Below, piece by piece: positions 51,708 to 61,370 of a DNA stretch of 64,000 nt. The notes under the pieces were generated by a model, which was not told where the DNA came from, did no database searches, and saw only the letters and a list, made by a program, of their open reading frames with translations. Positions within the stretch are counted from its first letter, which is position 1; the number at the start of each line of letters is the position of its first letter. Source of the stretch: Clostridia bacterium. GTDB lineage: Bacteria; Bacillota; Clostridia; Oscillospirales; CAG-272. Position numbers and translations under genes: made by a program. The stretch lies in the NCBI GenBank assembly GCA_017481495.1, contig JAFUPC010000095.1, positions 1 to 64,000 of the forward strand, written 5' to 3'.

Positions 51708-52636
51708 TTATACTTGATTGGCACACCCAAAATACTTCTGCATCAAAGCACCTTTGAGCGTTTCCAGTTTATTGAGACTTTGCTGTATTGCATATTTTGA
51801 TTTATCAGTCTGTTTAACAAAAGAGATAAACTTATCTTGCAACTTAACTGGAGGTACCATCAACCGCAGTGAGTTAATAGAGTTGAAGTTCAATCCCGCC
51901 TTGACTGCACTTTGATTCTTTGCTTGAAACTGGCTTCTTCCTGCTTCGCTTTCCATGTAATATGCCACATATAGAGGTCGCACAGCGTCTTGATTGAGTC
52001 TTATACAGATTAAGTGCTGATTGATGTATCCGCCATAATCTTCAATTTCTTTTGTGACGACACCAGTTCTGCCTAAATCGGCAGTAATACTAACCAAAAG
52101 ATCTCCTTCCTGTACTCTTGTACGCTTTGCTTCCGCATTATCTGGCGGAACAACATACTGCACATCATCAAGAGCAATTCTGCGGTTCTTTACATTCTTT
52201 ATGGTAATGAAATATTCACCGCTGTCAGTAAAATACTGCGACCACCCCCGTGAACCCGAAGTAAGGAACTGAATATACTCTGTTAACTCATAAACAGGCC
52301 ATTCCATGGTATTCAAAACAGGATCCCCAAACATCTCCACAAACCGCGCCTTAACCAACGCATCCAATTTCGTAAGCTGCTGTTTGCGGAGTGAGATAAG
52401 GTTTTCTATATTATCCAGTTGATTGACAATAATAGATTGATTGTAAGCGTCATAATCATATACAAATTCAAAATCGGATAAATCGCTTTTTTTATATTAG
52501 GCATACACGCTCCAGAACGAAGTTTCATAATCCGATCTTGCTGGCTTTTAAGAGCGTAGTATAAATATTTATTATTGTTACACTTTAAATCGAAAAGATA
52601 ATAACAATGTGCGCCACACCAAAAAGGTTGTTGCAT
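51708..52636 (-). pseudogene. hsdS: Truncated and frameshifted type I specificity subunit gene
   Basis: Two frames together spell the C-terminal part of an HsdS: from 52636 CGAHCYYLFDLKCNNNKYLY, YALKSQQDRIMKLRSGACMP and NIKK (end of the first target-recognition domain), then after a shift at a T7 tract (52487-52493) SDLSDFEFVYDYDAYNQSII, a central coiled coil ISLRKQQLTKLDALVKARFV, FGDP, and a full second recognition domain to 51708. About 130 N-terminal residues are missing. From its internal ATG (52367) a 219-residue half-subunit could be made. Confidence 0.82.
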
Positions 52637-52694
52637 ATAACTGTTCCGAACGTGTCAGCGGTTTGCGTTTTCTGTTCTTATATTTATATATTAT

Positions 52695-52723
52695 ATTATA
52701 CGACAATTCTGCCTTTTTTTCAA
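52695..52723 (-). promoter_or_regulatory. Promoter facing the hsdS remnant
   Basis: Minus strand TTGAAA (52718-52723), 17-nt spacer, TATAAT (52695-52700). It reads directly into the 5'-truncated hsdS, with no ribosome binding site before its first ATG at 52636, consistent with an internal deletion that removed hsdM but kept the operon promoter. Confidence 0.65.
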
Positions 52724-52796
52724 GGGGTTTCTGTCATATTTTTCTATCGGTTCCGGATTTTGTGTTTGGGGAACATCAATTTTCCGGACATGAAAA

Positions 52797-52826
52797 TAGC
52801 ATGATCGAAGAAAACCGGTCATGCTT
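52797..52826. terminator. Hairpin between restriction remnant and rpiB-like gene
   Basis: AGCATGATCG ... CGGTCATGCTTT, a stem with one mismatch; T tract is short. Confidence 0.4.
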
Positions 52827-52862
52827 TAATGGAGGGGGACTTTTCAATTTCAATAACTGTTA

Positions 52863-53423
52863 CTACAGCGGAAAATGATCCCTGTACCTTGAGCGATCGA
52901 ATATTTCGGCATCTGCAAGCGGGCCTGTTGAGATTTTTCTCGGCTCCTCCTGCCATACATTATCGTTCATCATATATTCTTCCGCTTCTCTGATCAGATT
53001 CAGCGATCCGTCATGGAACATACCGTCATATTCGGTATTCAGGAATGTTTCCAGAATGTCGATTGCTTCCCATTCGCCGATGGTTCTGCCGCCAAGACAG
53101 AGAATATTCGCGTCGTTGTGACGGCGAGTCATTCTTGCCAGATAGGTGCTGTTGACAAGTGCCGCACAAACGCCCTTGAATTTGTTTGCTGCCATACTGA
53201 TACCGATACCGGTACCGCAAATCAGAAGTCCGCATCTTGCTTCACCGCTTGCGACTGCTTTTGCAACCTTTGCGGCAAAGAACGGATAACGGGTGGCCTC
53301 AATATCGGGATCATCCTCGGAACCGCAGTCAACATAAGGGATTCCTTTGCCTTCCAGATACTCAATGCATTTGGACTTCAGGTAATAACCTGCCGTATCA
53401 TTTCCGATGTAAACTTTTTTCAT
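52863..53423 (-). CDS. RpiB/LacA/LacB family sugar-phosphate isomerase
   Basis: 186 residues. YIGNDTAGYYLKSKCIEYLE at the start, GLLICGTGIGISMAANKFKG with the active-site Cys and anion hole, and ARMTRRHNDANILCLGGRTI with the catalytic-region His and Arg. The body of about 150 residues is RpiB-like, with an extra C-terminal tail of about 35 residues (WQEEPRKISTGPLADAEIFD). It isomerises ribose 5-phosphate or another aldose phosphate. Together with the oxidoreductase remnant and a PocR/AraC regulator it may belong to a sugar pathway. Confidence 0.9.
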   Translation of the reverse strand: MKKVYIGNDTAGYYLKSKCIEYLEGKGIPYVDCGSEDDPDIEATRYPFFAAKVAKAVASGEARCGLLICGTGIGISMAANKFKGVCAALVNSTYLARMTRRHNDANILCLGGRTIGEWEAIDILETFLNTEYDGMFHDGSLNLIREAEEYMMNDNVWQEEPRKISTGPLADAEIFDRSRYRDHFPL

Positions 53424-53442
53424 GTGATTGTTCTCTCTTTCC

Positions 53443-53808
53443 TTAGATTTCTAACATATCAAAGGTGATATTCTCGCCAATAAGACCTATATAGCTGCCG
53501 TTATTTGCTTCAGAAGAATCCTTATGCGCCATCAGCCATTTATTGGAGCCTGCGCACATATTGTCTTCGTCATTCAGAACAGCAATCGACGGTTTCCCGT
53601 AGTTTGTTCCGCGGGGAAGAACGCATGCAACACGGTAACCTGCATCACCGACATTCATCGGTGCATAATGCAGGGTTGTCGCGAATAATTCCACACCACA
53701 GCCTGCCGGTATCGGTCGTATCGATTCCCATACGTGCCATCTCATCACTTGAGCTGTTGCAGGTTCGGATACCAATACAACCTTTACACGGTGTTGCCGG
53801 TTTCTCAT
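53443..53808 (-). CDS. ORF of unknown origin downstream of the truncated FAD oxidoreductase
   Basis: 121 residues, starting with an ATGA overlap on the stop of the oxidoreductase remnant. Composition is protein-like from about residue 40 (LHYAPMNVGDAGYRVACVLP, GKPSIAVLNDEDNMCAGSNK, YIGLIGENITFDML). It does not match the expected C-terminal half of the FAD_oxidored family in any motif I can see. It may be the 3' end of another gene joined here by a deletion. Ends 19 nt before the RpiB-like gene. Confidence 0.45.
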   Translation of the reverse strand: MRNRQHRVKVVLVSEPATAQVMRWHVWESIRPIPAGCGVELFATTLHYAPMNVGDAGYRVACVLPRGTNYGKPSIAVLNDEDNMCAGSNKWLMAHKDSSEANNGSYIGLIGENITFDMLEI

Positions 53809-54506
53809 GTAAAAAGCAGAACATCCCTGGAAACCTCTCCCATAATGAGCATATTTTCTCTGGGATTGGAAATTTCACCTGTTTTCTGCTTTTCATTATA
53901 CAGCTTCTGCAAGCCGGCGATCTCTTCGTAATACTTTTCCATATTGACGTTGCTGAGACGGAAGCACGTTGTCATCGGCTGACAGAGATGATCCTCTTCC
54001 CGTCCGAGCTGATACGCACAGCCGGCCAGTGCCATCACTTCACCGTCACCGCTGGCATCAATAAAGAATTTGGCCCGGATATCCAGCGTTCCGCTCTTAC
54101 TTGCTGCAATCACAGATTTCAATTCTCTTCCGTCCATCACCACATTGACAACGCGGGTATGGAACAGGATGTCAACCCCGGCTTCGGTAATCAGATCATC
54201 CAGCACGATCTTGAAGATTTCCGGCTGCCATCCGTACTTACTGCAGCCGCCGATCGTTTTATGGCGTTCCACCATTTCCTTGAAAATACCGGCGCTTAAA
54301 TTCTTCCAGCCGCCATCCTCCCAATAACTGTAACGCATAAAGGGAAAGACAAAACTGTTGGACATCGCACCGCCAAGAGATCCGTCCTGTTCCAAAAGAA
54401 GAACCGATAACCCCTGTCTGGAAGCCGCCACAGAAGCAGCCACTCCGGTCTGGCCGCCGCCAACGATGATCAAATCATAGTCCTTTTCAAATTTTCGGTA
54501 ATGCAT
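53805..54506 (-). CDS. FAD-dependent oxidoreductase, C-terminally truncated
   Basis: 233 residues, against roughly 450 or more in the family. The N-terminal FAD motif YDLIIVGGGQTGVAASVAAS and LLEQDGSLGGAMSN are intact, as is FFIDASGDGEVMALAGCAYQ, but the protein stops after RENMLIMGEVSRDVLLFT, just where the substrate domain and the second FAD-binding stretch should follow. Probably inactive. ATG 54506 follows GGGAGG; TTG 54509 is also in frame. Divergent from the PocR/AraC gene. The related full-length protein is at 1576-3333. Confidence 0.8.
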   Translation of the reverse strand: MHYRKFEKDYDLIIVGGGQTGVAASVAASRQGLSVLLLEQDGSLGGAMSNSFVFPFMRYSYWEDGGWKNLSAGIFKEMVERHKTIGGCSKYGWQPEIFKIVLDDLITEAGVDILFHTRVVNVVMDGRELKSVIAASKSGTLDIRAKFFIDASGDGEVMALAGCAYQLGREEDHLCQPMTTCFRLSNVNMEKYYEEIAGLQKLYNEKQKTGEISNPRENMLIMGEVSRDVLLFT

Positions 54507-54677
54507 CAAAAAAACCTCCCGCCTTCACTGTTTATATTATAGCATAGATTCCCCGGCATATCTATAACAAATAACGCCGATATTTATTCTTTCGATACAT
54601 TTTCCCGTTTTTTGTGGCGATAATGTATATTTTGTGATATAATAAAAGCAACAAACACAGTCATGAGAGGTATCGTT

Positions 54678-55586
54678 ATGTACAGTTCATTATGTGATTT
54701 TTTGCAATTGCTCAATGATACTACCAAGCTGCAGATCGGCATCATCTTTCTTGGTGTGCCACGCCATGAATTGTTGATTTTACCATTCAAGTATACCATT
54801 CACATGGCTCCTTACTGTTGGAAAATGAAAAGCAATTATAATAATGAAAATCATTGTCTTGATTGCCGCAATAAAGCAATCCGGAAAGCGCAGAAAACAA
54901 TGAAGCCTTTTAATGGGATGTGCGTCAACGGTGTCTGGGAATATATGCATCCCATCATCATTGATAATCGTGTCGTCGGCATCATTTTCATTGGCAATAT
55001 TCTGCGCGAAAGCAGCCGTACACAGATCACACAGCGTCTGACAGAAAATTTATGGACAAACGAAGAAGAAGAATTGCTGCAAACAATGGCATATGAAACA
55101 TCGGAGGAAACATGCCGACAGTATGCAGAACTCATTGACAGTTATTTCCATCTTCTATATATGGCTGTACCCCCCAAAGAGCATCATATGCGGAATACGT
55201 TGATGATAGATTTGGAGAACTTTATCAATGAAAATCTTTTCAGCAATCTGAATCTCGAAAATTTCTCGAAAACCTTTCACTACAATGAAAAATATCTCGG
55301 TCGATACTTCAAAAAATATCATGGCTGCAGTCTCAAAGAGTATATTTGTAGAAAAAGAATTGAACAAGCCAAACAGCTTCTGGCAGATACTGTAATGCCG
55401 GTTTCGGAAATCGCCGTCAGTACCGGTTTTGAAACCATTCCCTATTTCAATAAACGATTCCGTGAATTAACCGGAATGACACCCACAGATTTCAGAAAAC
55501 GGATGCAAAAAAACAAACAAATAAATAAATTGAGAGGAACCATCTATGACAAACAAAGAACTTCGGTATCTTACCGATCATTATGA
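54678..55586 (+). CDS. PocR-domain AraC family transcriptional regulator
   Basis: 302 residues. An N-terminal PocR sensory domain (CLDCRNKAIRKAQ with its Cys pair, YMHPIIIDNRVVGIIFIGNI) and a C-terminal AraC double helix-turn-helix (LNLENFSKTFHYNEKYLGRY, FKKYHGCSLKEYI, PVSEIAVSTGFETIPYFNKR). It probably senses a small molecule and activates genes on either side. Start chosen at 54678 with GAGAGGT ahead; ATG 54663 is also in frame. More AT-rich than the glycan clusters. The end overlaps the following gene by 41 nt. Confidence 0.88.
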   Translation: MYSSLCDFLQLLNDTTKLQIGIIFLGVPRHELLILPFKYTIHMAPYCWKMKSNYNNENHCLDCRNKAIRKAQKTMKPFNGMCVNGVWEYMHPIIIDNRVVGIIFIGNILRESSRTQITQRLTENLWTNEEEELLQTMAYETSEETCRQYAELIDSYFHLLYMAVPPKEHHMRNTLMIDLENFINENLFSNLNLENFSKTFHYNEKYLGRYFKKYHGCSLKEYICRKRIEQAKQLLADTVMPVSEIAVSTGFETIPYFNKRFRELTGMTPTDFRKRMQKNKQINKLRGTIYDKQRTSVSYRSL

Positions 55587-56553
55587 TGAAAAAATCGAAA
55601 CAATCAACCGACTTTGCGCACCGCTGAACTTTATTTTCATTACCGATCAGCACAACGAGCTTGTCAAATCTGTCGTACCCGTCATTGAATCCATGCAGTA
55701 CATTCTGGATCGCTGTCCCGGGATCCATTTTCTTGTCAGCGGCGGTGACATCGGCAACGACTACAATCCGGATCCTAATGGAATGCGTGCATCCCACATA
55801 CGAATCATGGAGGCAATGTACAGCCTTGGTATTCCGGTACATTGCTGCATCGGCAATCATGATGACGGTCTTGGCAATATGATAGCCCAGCATTGGGATA
55901 ACCGGAATGCCATTCTGCCGGACGAAATGCACCGCATCTGCGGAAAATACAATCCCACAAACCGCAATTATTATTATACCGATATAGATACCGAAGGCGG
56001 CGATTACCGTCTGGTATTCCTCGACTGTACCGACAAGCCGTATCTGACGGATGCAAACGGGCAGTATCCCTATGGCTGGCGGCTGGAGATCTCCGATGAA
56101 CAGGCAGAATGGTTCGAAAACAATGTGCTGAATACTGATCGCGGGATTTTTGTCTTCAGCCATTCGCCGCTGTCCAACGCCGGTATTTATGGAACCGCAA
56201 ACATGACCGACAGAATCAAGCCCTACGACGATCTGCTCGGCAGTCCGCGGCTGACTTATCATGTGCGCGTATGCAAACGGGTTTTAGCACTGTTTTCCGG
56301 ACACGTACATTACGATAATGTTCATTATGACGGAGATCTGCCGCAGATCACGACGAACTGTGCTTTGCTTCAGAAATGGGCACCCGGTTGTCCGGAGCGG
56401 ACAGCAGGAACGATTACGGAAACGGCATTCGATGTTGTTTCCGTCAAAGGAGATACGGTTTATCTGACACGGTTCGGTCCCGGTACTGATCGGTGTGTCG
56501 ATCTGATTCGCGCGCGTTCTACTATGTTCAGCCGAAATTATATACACAACTGA
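55546..56553 (+). CDS. Calcineurin-like metallophosphoesterase
   Basis: 335 residues. Metal-site blocks: FIFITDQHNELV (DxH), LVSGGDIGNDYN, CIGNHDDGLGN, GIFVFSHSPLSN and LALFSGHVHYDN. All dimetal ligands are in place. No signal peptide. GAGAGGAACC precedes ATG 55546, inside the 3' end of the AraC gene, so translation is coupled. Substrate unknown; paired with the regulator and the divergent oxidoreductase/isomerase genes. Confidence 0.88.
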   Translation: MTNKELRYLTDHYDEKIETINRLCAPLNFIFITDQHNELVKSVVPVIESMQYILDRCPGIHFLVSGGDIGNDYNPDPNGMRASHIRIMEAMYSLGIPVHCCIGNHDDGLGNMIAQHWDNRNAILPDEMHRICGKYNPTNRNYYYTDIDTEGGDYRLVFLDCTDKPYLTDANGQYPYGWRLEISDEQAEWFENNVLNTDRGIFVFSHSPLSNAGIYGTANMTDRIKPYDDLLGSPRLTYHVRVCKRVLALFSGHVHYDNVHYDGDLPQITTNCALLQKWAPGCPERTAGTITETAFDVVSVKGDTVYLTRFGPGTDRCVDLIRARSTMFSRNYIHN

Positions 56554-56661
56554 ACCGACTCCTTAAAATCGCTGGCCGGTATGTTACCGATAATAGGTCC
56601 TCCTCGGTATACCTGCGATATAAAGTTTACAATTTTCAGAAAACAATTTTCTGAAAGGTAC

Positions 56662-56690
56662 TTGAAAAAAAGGGTATTATATGTTATAAT
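56662..56690 (+). promoter_or_regulatory. Promoter of ychF
   Basis: TTGAAA (56662-56667), 17-nt spacer, TATAAT (56685-56690), with a leader of about 135 nt. Confidence 0.65.
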
Positions 56691-56831
56691 TTATATAATG
56701 TTATGCCCTTTTCTCTTTCAGAAAAATGATGATATTAAGTTTCTCACACGAGAAGAACAATAAAATGCAAACCTCAATACATCAATATAATAACCTCTGA
56801 AAATACTGAATTTTTAAGGAGATAGACCACA

Positions 56832-57929
<1,098 letters not shown>

Positions 57930-57970
57930 TGTTTCACTCTGTTTCGGAACTGCAGATTCCAGACATACGC

Positions 57971-58005
57971 AAAAAGGGAACCGCATCGGTTCCCTCTTTT
58001 ATTTT
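57971..58005. terminator. Bidirectional terminator after ychF
   Basis: AAAAAGGGAACC-GCAT-CGGTTCCCTCTTTTATTTT between converging genes. Confidence 0.9.
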
Positions 58006-58748
58006 CAGATTCTCACCCACACCGCCGCTCTCACGCCGACCGGAATGTTCAGGTCTTCCTTCTCATCCAGCAGAAAATGCCCGTTTTCCATATTGCAGAC
58101 CCCGGACATCATGATGCCGCCCTGGTCAAAGCCGTCGCCGCAGAAGCCGCCGATGTCGGCAACGGCATATGGATTCGCGCCCGGTGTGCGGGTCCAGTAG
58201 CGGGTGACGATGCCGGTCTCATCGACGGCGCGGCGGTTGAGCGAATACCGGTCGTCGATCCACGGCAGGTATTCGTCCCGGCACCAGTCACAGCCCGGGT
58301 ACATATACCGGGTCAAAATCTGCCCGCTGTCGCCGAAATACCGGAGAATTTCATCAACGGACAGAACAAACACATAATCATTGGTCGGATTTCCGCCCGG
58401 CGTATGATACCAGCGGTTGTCCGGGTTTTCGTTTGTCACCCGCAGGATGCGCGCACGGTCGTCCGCCGGCAGTCGCGCATAAAATGCGCCGTTGAGATAC
58501 GCGCGCAGGTCACTTCTCTCCCAGGTGACGGGTTCCATTTTTGTATGATACGGCCGCTTTTCAATGACCTTTTCGGTCACAAGTAAGATACGGTCTTCCC
58601 GTTTTTCCAGCACGAACCAGTCGTATCCGGCAAAGGACAGTTTTCCGCCAGGCGGCGTGGGAATGGGGACGATCGGATAGCCGCACGCGGGACACATTTC
58701 GTGCCCCTCCGATGCGGTTTTGCAGGCGGGACAGATCAATTTTGCCAT
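58005..58748 (-). CDS. Zinc-ribbon DUF6273 protein
   Basis: 247 residues. The N terminus has a zinc ribbon (LICPACKTASEGHEMCPACG). The rest is a DUF6273 fold: FAGYDWFVLEKREDRILLVT, TWERSDLRAYLNGAFYARLP, NDYVFVLSVDEILRYF, TRYWTRTPGA and a closing GVRAAVWVRI. This domain is related to formylglycine-generating-enzyme-like folds and has no known function; in Clostridia it is frequent in secreted or zinc-ribbon proteins. GGAGGAATC precedes ATG 58748. It follows the GH106-like gene by 19 nt... on the same strand, so likely co-transcribed. Confidence 0.83.
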   Translation of the reverse strand: MAKLICPACKTASEGHEMCPACGYPIVPIPTPPGGKLSFAGYDWFVLEKREDRILLVTEKVIEKRPYHTKMEPVTWERSDLRAYLNGAFYARLPADDRARILRVTNENPDNRWYHTPGGNPTNDYVFVLSVDEILRYFGDSGQILTRYMYPGCDWCRDEYLPWIDDRYSLNRRAVDETGIVTRYWTRTPGANPYAVADIGGFCGDGFDQGGIMMSGVCNMENGHFLLDEKEDLNIPVGVRAAVWVRI

Positions 58749-58767
58749 TATGATTCCTCCTGTTTTG

Positions 58768-61218
58768 TTACCAACCAAATAAATGCGGCTTCTTGTTCTG
58801 GGTCTTCTTCCCGACCTGTTCGTCGAAATATCTGCGCAGGGCGCCGAAATTCTCAAAGGACTTCGCGGCTTCCGGGATTTTTTCTTTGGGGCGGCAGACA
58901 TAGAAAACGGATGTATTTTCCGGAATGTTTGCTTCGACAGTCGTGTAGGCATGACCGCCGACGGTGCCGAATTTTTCCGTCATCTGGCGAATCTTGCCGG
59001 TATGCGGATTCCATTCCTCGACCTCGTGACAGCCGGAGATGACGATGTGTCCGGCATACGCCTTGACGGTCGTATTGGAAACGTAATAGACCTCACAGTC
59101 GTCGTGCCGTTTGTGGATGTAATTGAACACGCCGCCGGAACGGATTCCCGCCGCCGCGCCGTATTTTTTGAACGCGATGAGATTCAGCGCGAGAATGCCG
59201 GAATGCGCGATGCGCGGCAGATGTTCGAACACAATGTCAACGGGGGTATCGAATTTCCAGAGGGTCTGGTTGATGCGATCCGCCTCGACATATTCTGTTC
59301 CGTCAAGGTCGGTCATGGACGAACGCAGATAGATCGCCATACCGCCCGCATCGTTTTTGTGCATCTCGTAGTCGGAGACGTAGTTGACGGTGTCCTCCTT
59401 GACCCCGAACAGCGTATAGAGGATATCCGCCGCTTCTGCTTTCAGTTCCTCGTCGTCTTCCAGTAATGTGAACGGCAGGCAGGAGGTGGCGAGGATCTTG
59501 CCGCCGCATTCATAGAAATCGCGCACGAGCCGCAGAACGCGGATGCTGGTCACGGTCATGGCGGGCAGAATGAGAATGCGGTATTTTTCGGGGTTTAAGT
59601 CATTGTCAAGATACAGTACCCCGCCATCGTCGGACACGGCGGCACGTCCCTTTTCCGTGAACACATCGGGATGCAGAATGGTGACATCGCGCCCGCAGTA
59701 ATTCATGACAGCATTGATATTGGAAAGATAATCCGCAAACGCCAGCACCGGCGGGAACTCAAACTGCCGCTCCCGTTGTTCGTAGAAATACACCTTGGAA
59801 TGCAGAGAGTCGATGGGATACAGCATTGCAATGTCCGCAATGTGTGTTCCGCCCTGCAGCATCGCCTGACAGCGCGCCAGAAAATCCGTATATTTCGGAT
59901 AGATGTCCTTGAATTCCGGATTGCGGGGGGACGGGTCGCGGTATTCCGGGGAGCGCGGGGAGATGTCGTGGTTGTAGGAATCGTCACCCGACCACTGCAT
60001 GATGTTCGGCATCAGACAGTTGACACCGCGGGCAAAGCAGTTCATCGCTTCTTTGTAAAGGGTCTGCGCATCGAGATGGAAATAGTTTTTGTAGGTCTCG
60101 CAGGTGACGTATTCCTTTTCGTAGTTGTACGCCGCGGACGATGCGAGCTTCAGACCGTTGAAGCCGTACATATAGGCGTGGATCATGTCCGCACCCGGCG
60201 CGCCGGCATACTGCTGGAACTGCATCGCATCGCCGGTCAGGTTGGAAATGGCGGCATTCTTGGATTCGGAGACGTGTCCGGAGGAAAGCAGTCCGAATTT
60301 CTGCGTGAAGTCCGACACAGCGCGGAAGAAGCCGTCGGAGAACATCTTCGCGCGGCACTTCATGAAGCACGCGGTATAATACGCGGACTTCTGTCCGATG
60401 TCATAATACAGTGCCGGATAATACGGTGCCGGGTCAAAGCCGAATTCCCGCTCAAAGACCTCGTTGAAGTCGGGGCTCCACATCCGGCGGTTCTGCGCAA
60501 GATACTGCAAATCGTCGTACCATGTCATTTTCACGACGTCGCCGAGATACTGCGCAAACCAGTCGGTGAACGCCTTGTAGCTGACCTCGACAAATTTCAT
60601 GGATGCCTTATAGTTGAGGAAGTTGACGAACGGACTTTCCTCGTTTTTACGGCAGATAAATTGCAAGATGTTCCAGTTGCCGTCCGGGGTGTCCCAGACG
60701 ACGGTATCGCCCATGATGTCCTCGCGCAGGTCGATGATCTCGCCCGTATCCAGCTCATACGCAACAACAGACACGGTGATGCCGTCCCCGTCCAGCTTCC
60801 GCCGCGTGACCTCGCCCTCGGAGCACTCGTATTCGCGCATCGTTAAGATCCACGAATGTGCATCGGGGTACTGCTCCAGCACCTTTCCGCCGTACTTGCC
60901 GGATGGAAAATCCACATCGTCGTAATAGACGACCTGCATATCCAGCTTTTTCGCCTTTTCCAGCAGCTTTTCGTATGCCGCCCAGTATTCCTCTGTGCCA
61001 ACCTCCGGCGTGGTCGCGGCGCCTGTTCTGCGCATATCGGCAACCGGAACCGGCGCGATACCGCCCCAGCCGGCGCGTTTCAGATTGGTGAGAACGGTGT
61101 TGACGGTTTCCTCGTCCGAAAAATCCCCGTCCAGACGGACGAACGGCACTGCCCTGTACTTCTGCGGCAGTGATACAAAATCCTTATGCAGCTCCTGATA
61201 ATTCCGTGGCTTTATCAT
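58768..61218 (-). CDS. GH106-like glycoside hydrolase
   Basis: 816 residues. VVYYDDVDFPSGKYGGKVLE near residue 100 is the GH106-like hallmark, followed by barrel motifs VVKMTWYDDLQYLAQ, FGLLSSGHVSESKNAAI (candidate Glu) and LMPNIMQWSGDDSYNHDISP, then an amidotransferase-like domain (YRILILPAMTVTSIRVLRLV) and a C-terminal beta domain ending with a beta sandwich. No signal peptide. AGGAGCG lies ahead of ATG 61218. It shares layout but little exact sequence with the enzyme at 42762-44867, so the two probably cut different linkages. Confidence 0.75.
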   Translation of the reverse strand: MIKPRNYQELHKDFVSLPQKYRAVPFVRLDGDFSDEETVNTVLTNLKRAGWGGIAPVPVADMRRTGAATTPEVGTEEYWAAYEKLLEKAKKLDMQVVYYDDVDFPSGKYGGKVLEQYPDAHSWILTMREYECSEGEVTRRKLDGDGITVSVVAYELDTGEIIDLREDIMGDTVVWDTPDGNWNILQFICRKNEESPFVNFLNYKASMKFVEVSYKAFTDWFAQYLGDVVKMTWYDDLQYLAQNRRMWSPDFNEVFEREFGFDPAPYYPALYYDIGQKSAYYTACFMKCRAKMFSDGFFRAVSDFTQKFGLLSSGHVSESKNAAISNLTGDAMQFQQYAGAPGADMIHAYMYGFNGLKLASSAAYNYEKEYVTCETYKNYFHLDAQTLYKEAMNCFARGVNCLMPNIMQWSGDDSYNHDISPRSPEYRDPSPRNPEFKDIYPKYTDFLARCQAMLQGGTHIADIAMLYPIDSLHSKVYFYEQRERQFEFPPVLAFADYLSNINAVMNYCGRDVTILHPDVFTEKGRAAVSDDGGVLYLDNDLNPEKYRILILPAMTVTSIRVLRLVRDFYECGGKILATSCLPFTLLEDDEELKAEAADILYTLFGVKEDTVNYVSDYEMHKNDAGGMAIYLRSSMTDLDGTEYVEADRINQTLWKFDTPVDIVFEHLPRIAHSGILALNLIAFKKYGAAAGIRSGGVFNYIHKRHDDCEVYYVSNTTVKAYAGHIVISGCHEVEEWNPHTGKIRQMTEKFGTVGGHAYTTVEANIPENTSVFYVCRPKEKIPEAAKSFENFGALRRYFDEQVGKKTQNKKPHLFGW

Positions 61219-61300
61219 ATAACGCTCCTTGATATGTAATCGATTATGCTATTATTATACCATGTTTTTTCAGAATTGCAATCTTTTTTCCGAAAAAAAC

Positions 61301-61329
61301 TTGACGAATTTCCATTTTGCCTTTATAAT
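61301..61329 (+). promoter_or_regulatory. Promoter of the serine hydrolase gene
   Basis: TTGACG (61301-61306), 17-nt spacer, TATAAT (61324-61329). Confidence 0.75.
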
Positions 61330-61370
61330 ATTATATAGAAAATCAAAACCGACAACGAAAGGAAACGATC

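Noticed and set aside
52406..52636. Separate 76-residue gene
   Set aside because: Its sequence continues an HsdS recognition domain into the downstream frame across the T7 tract, so it is part of the hsdS remnant.
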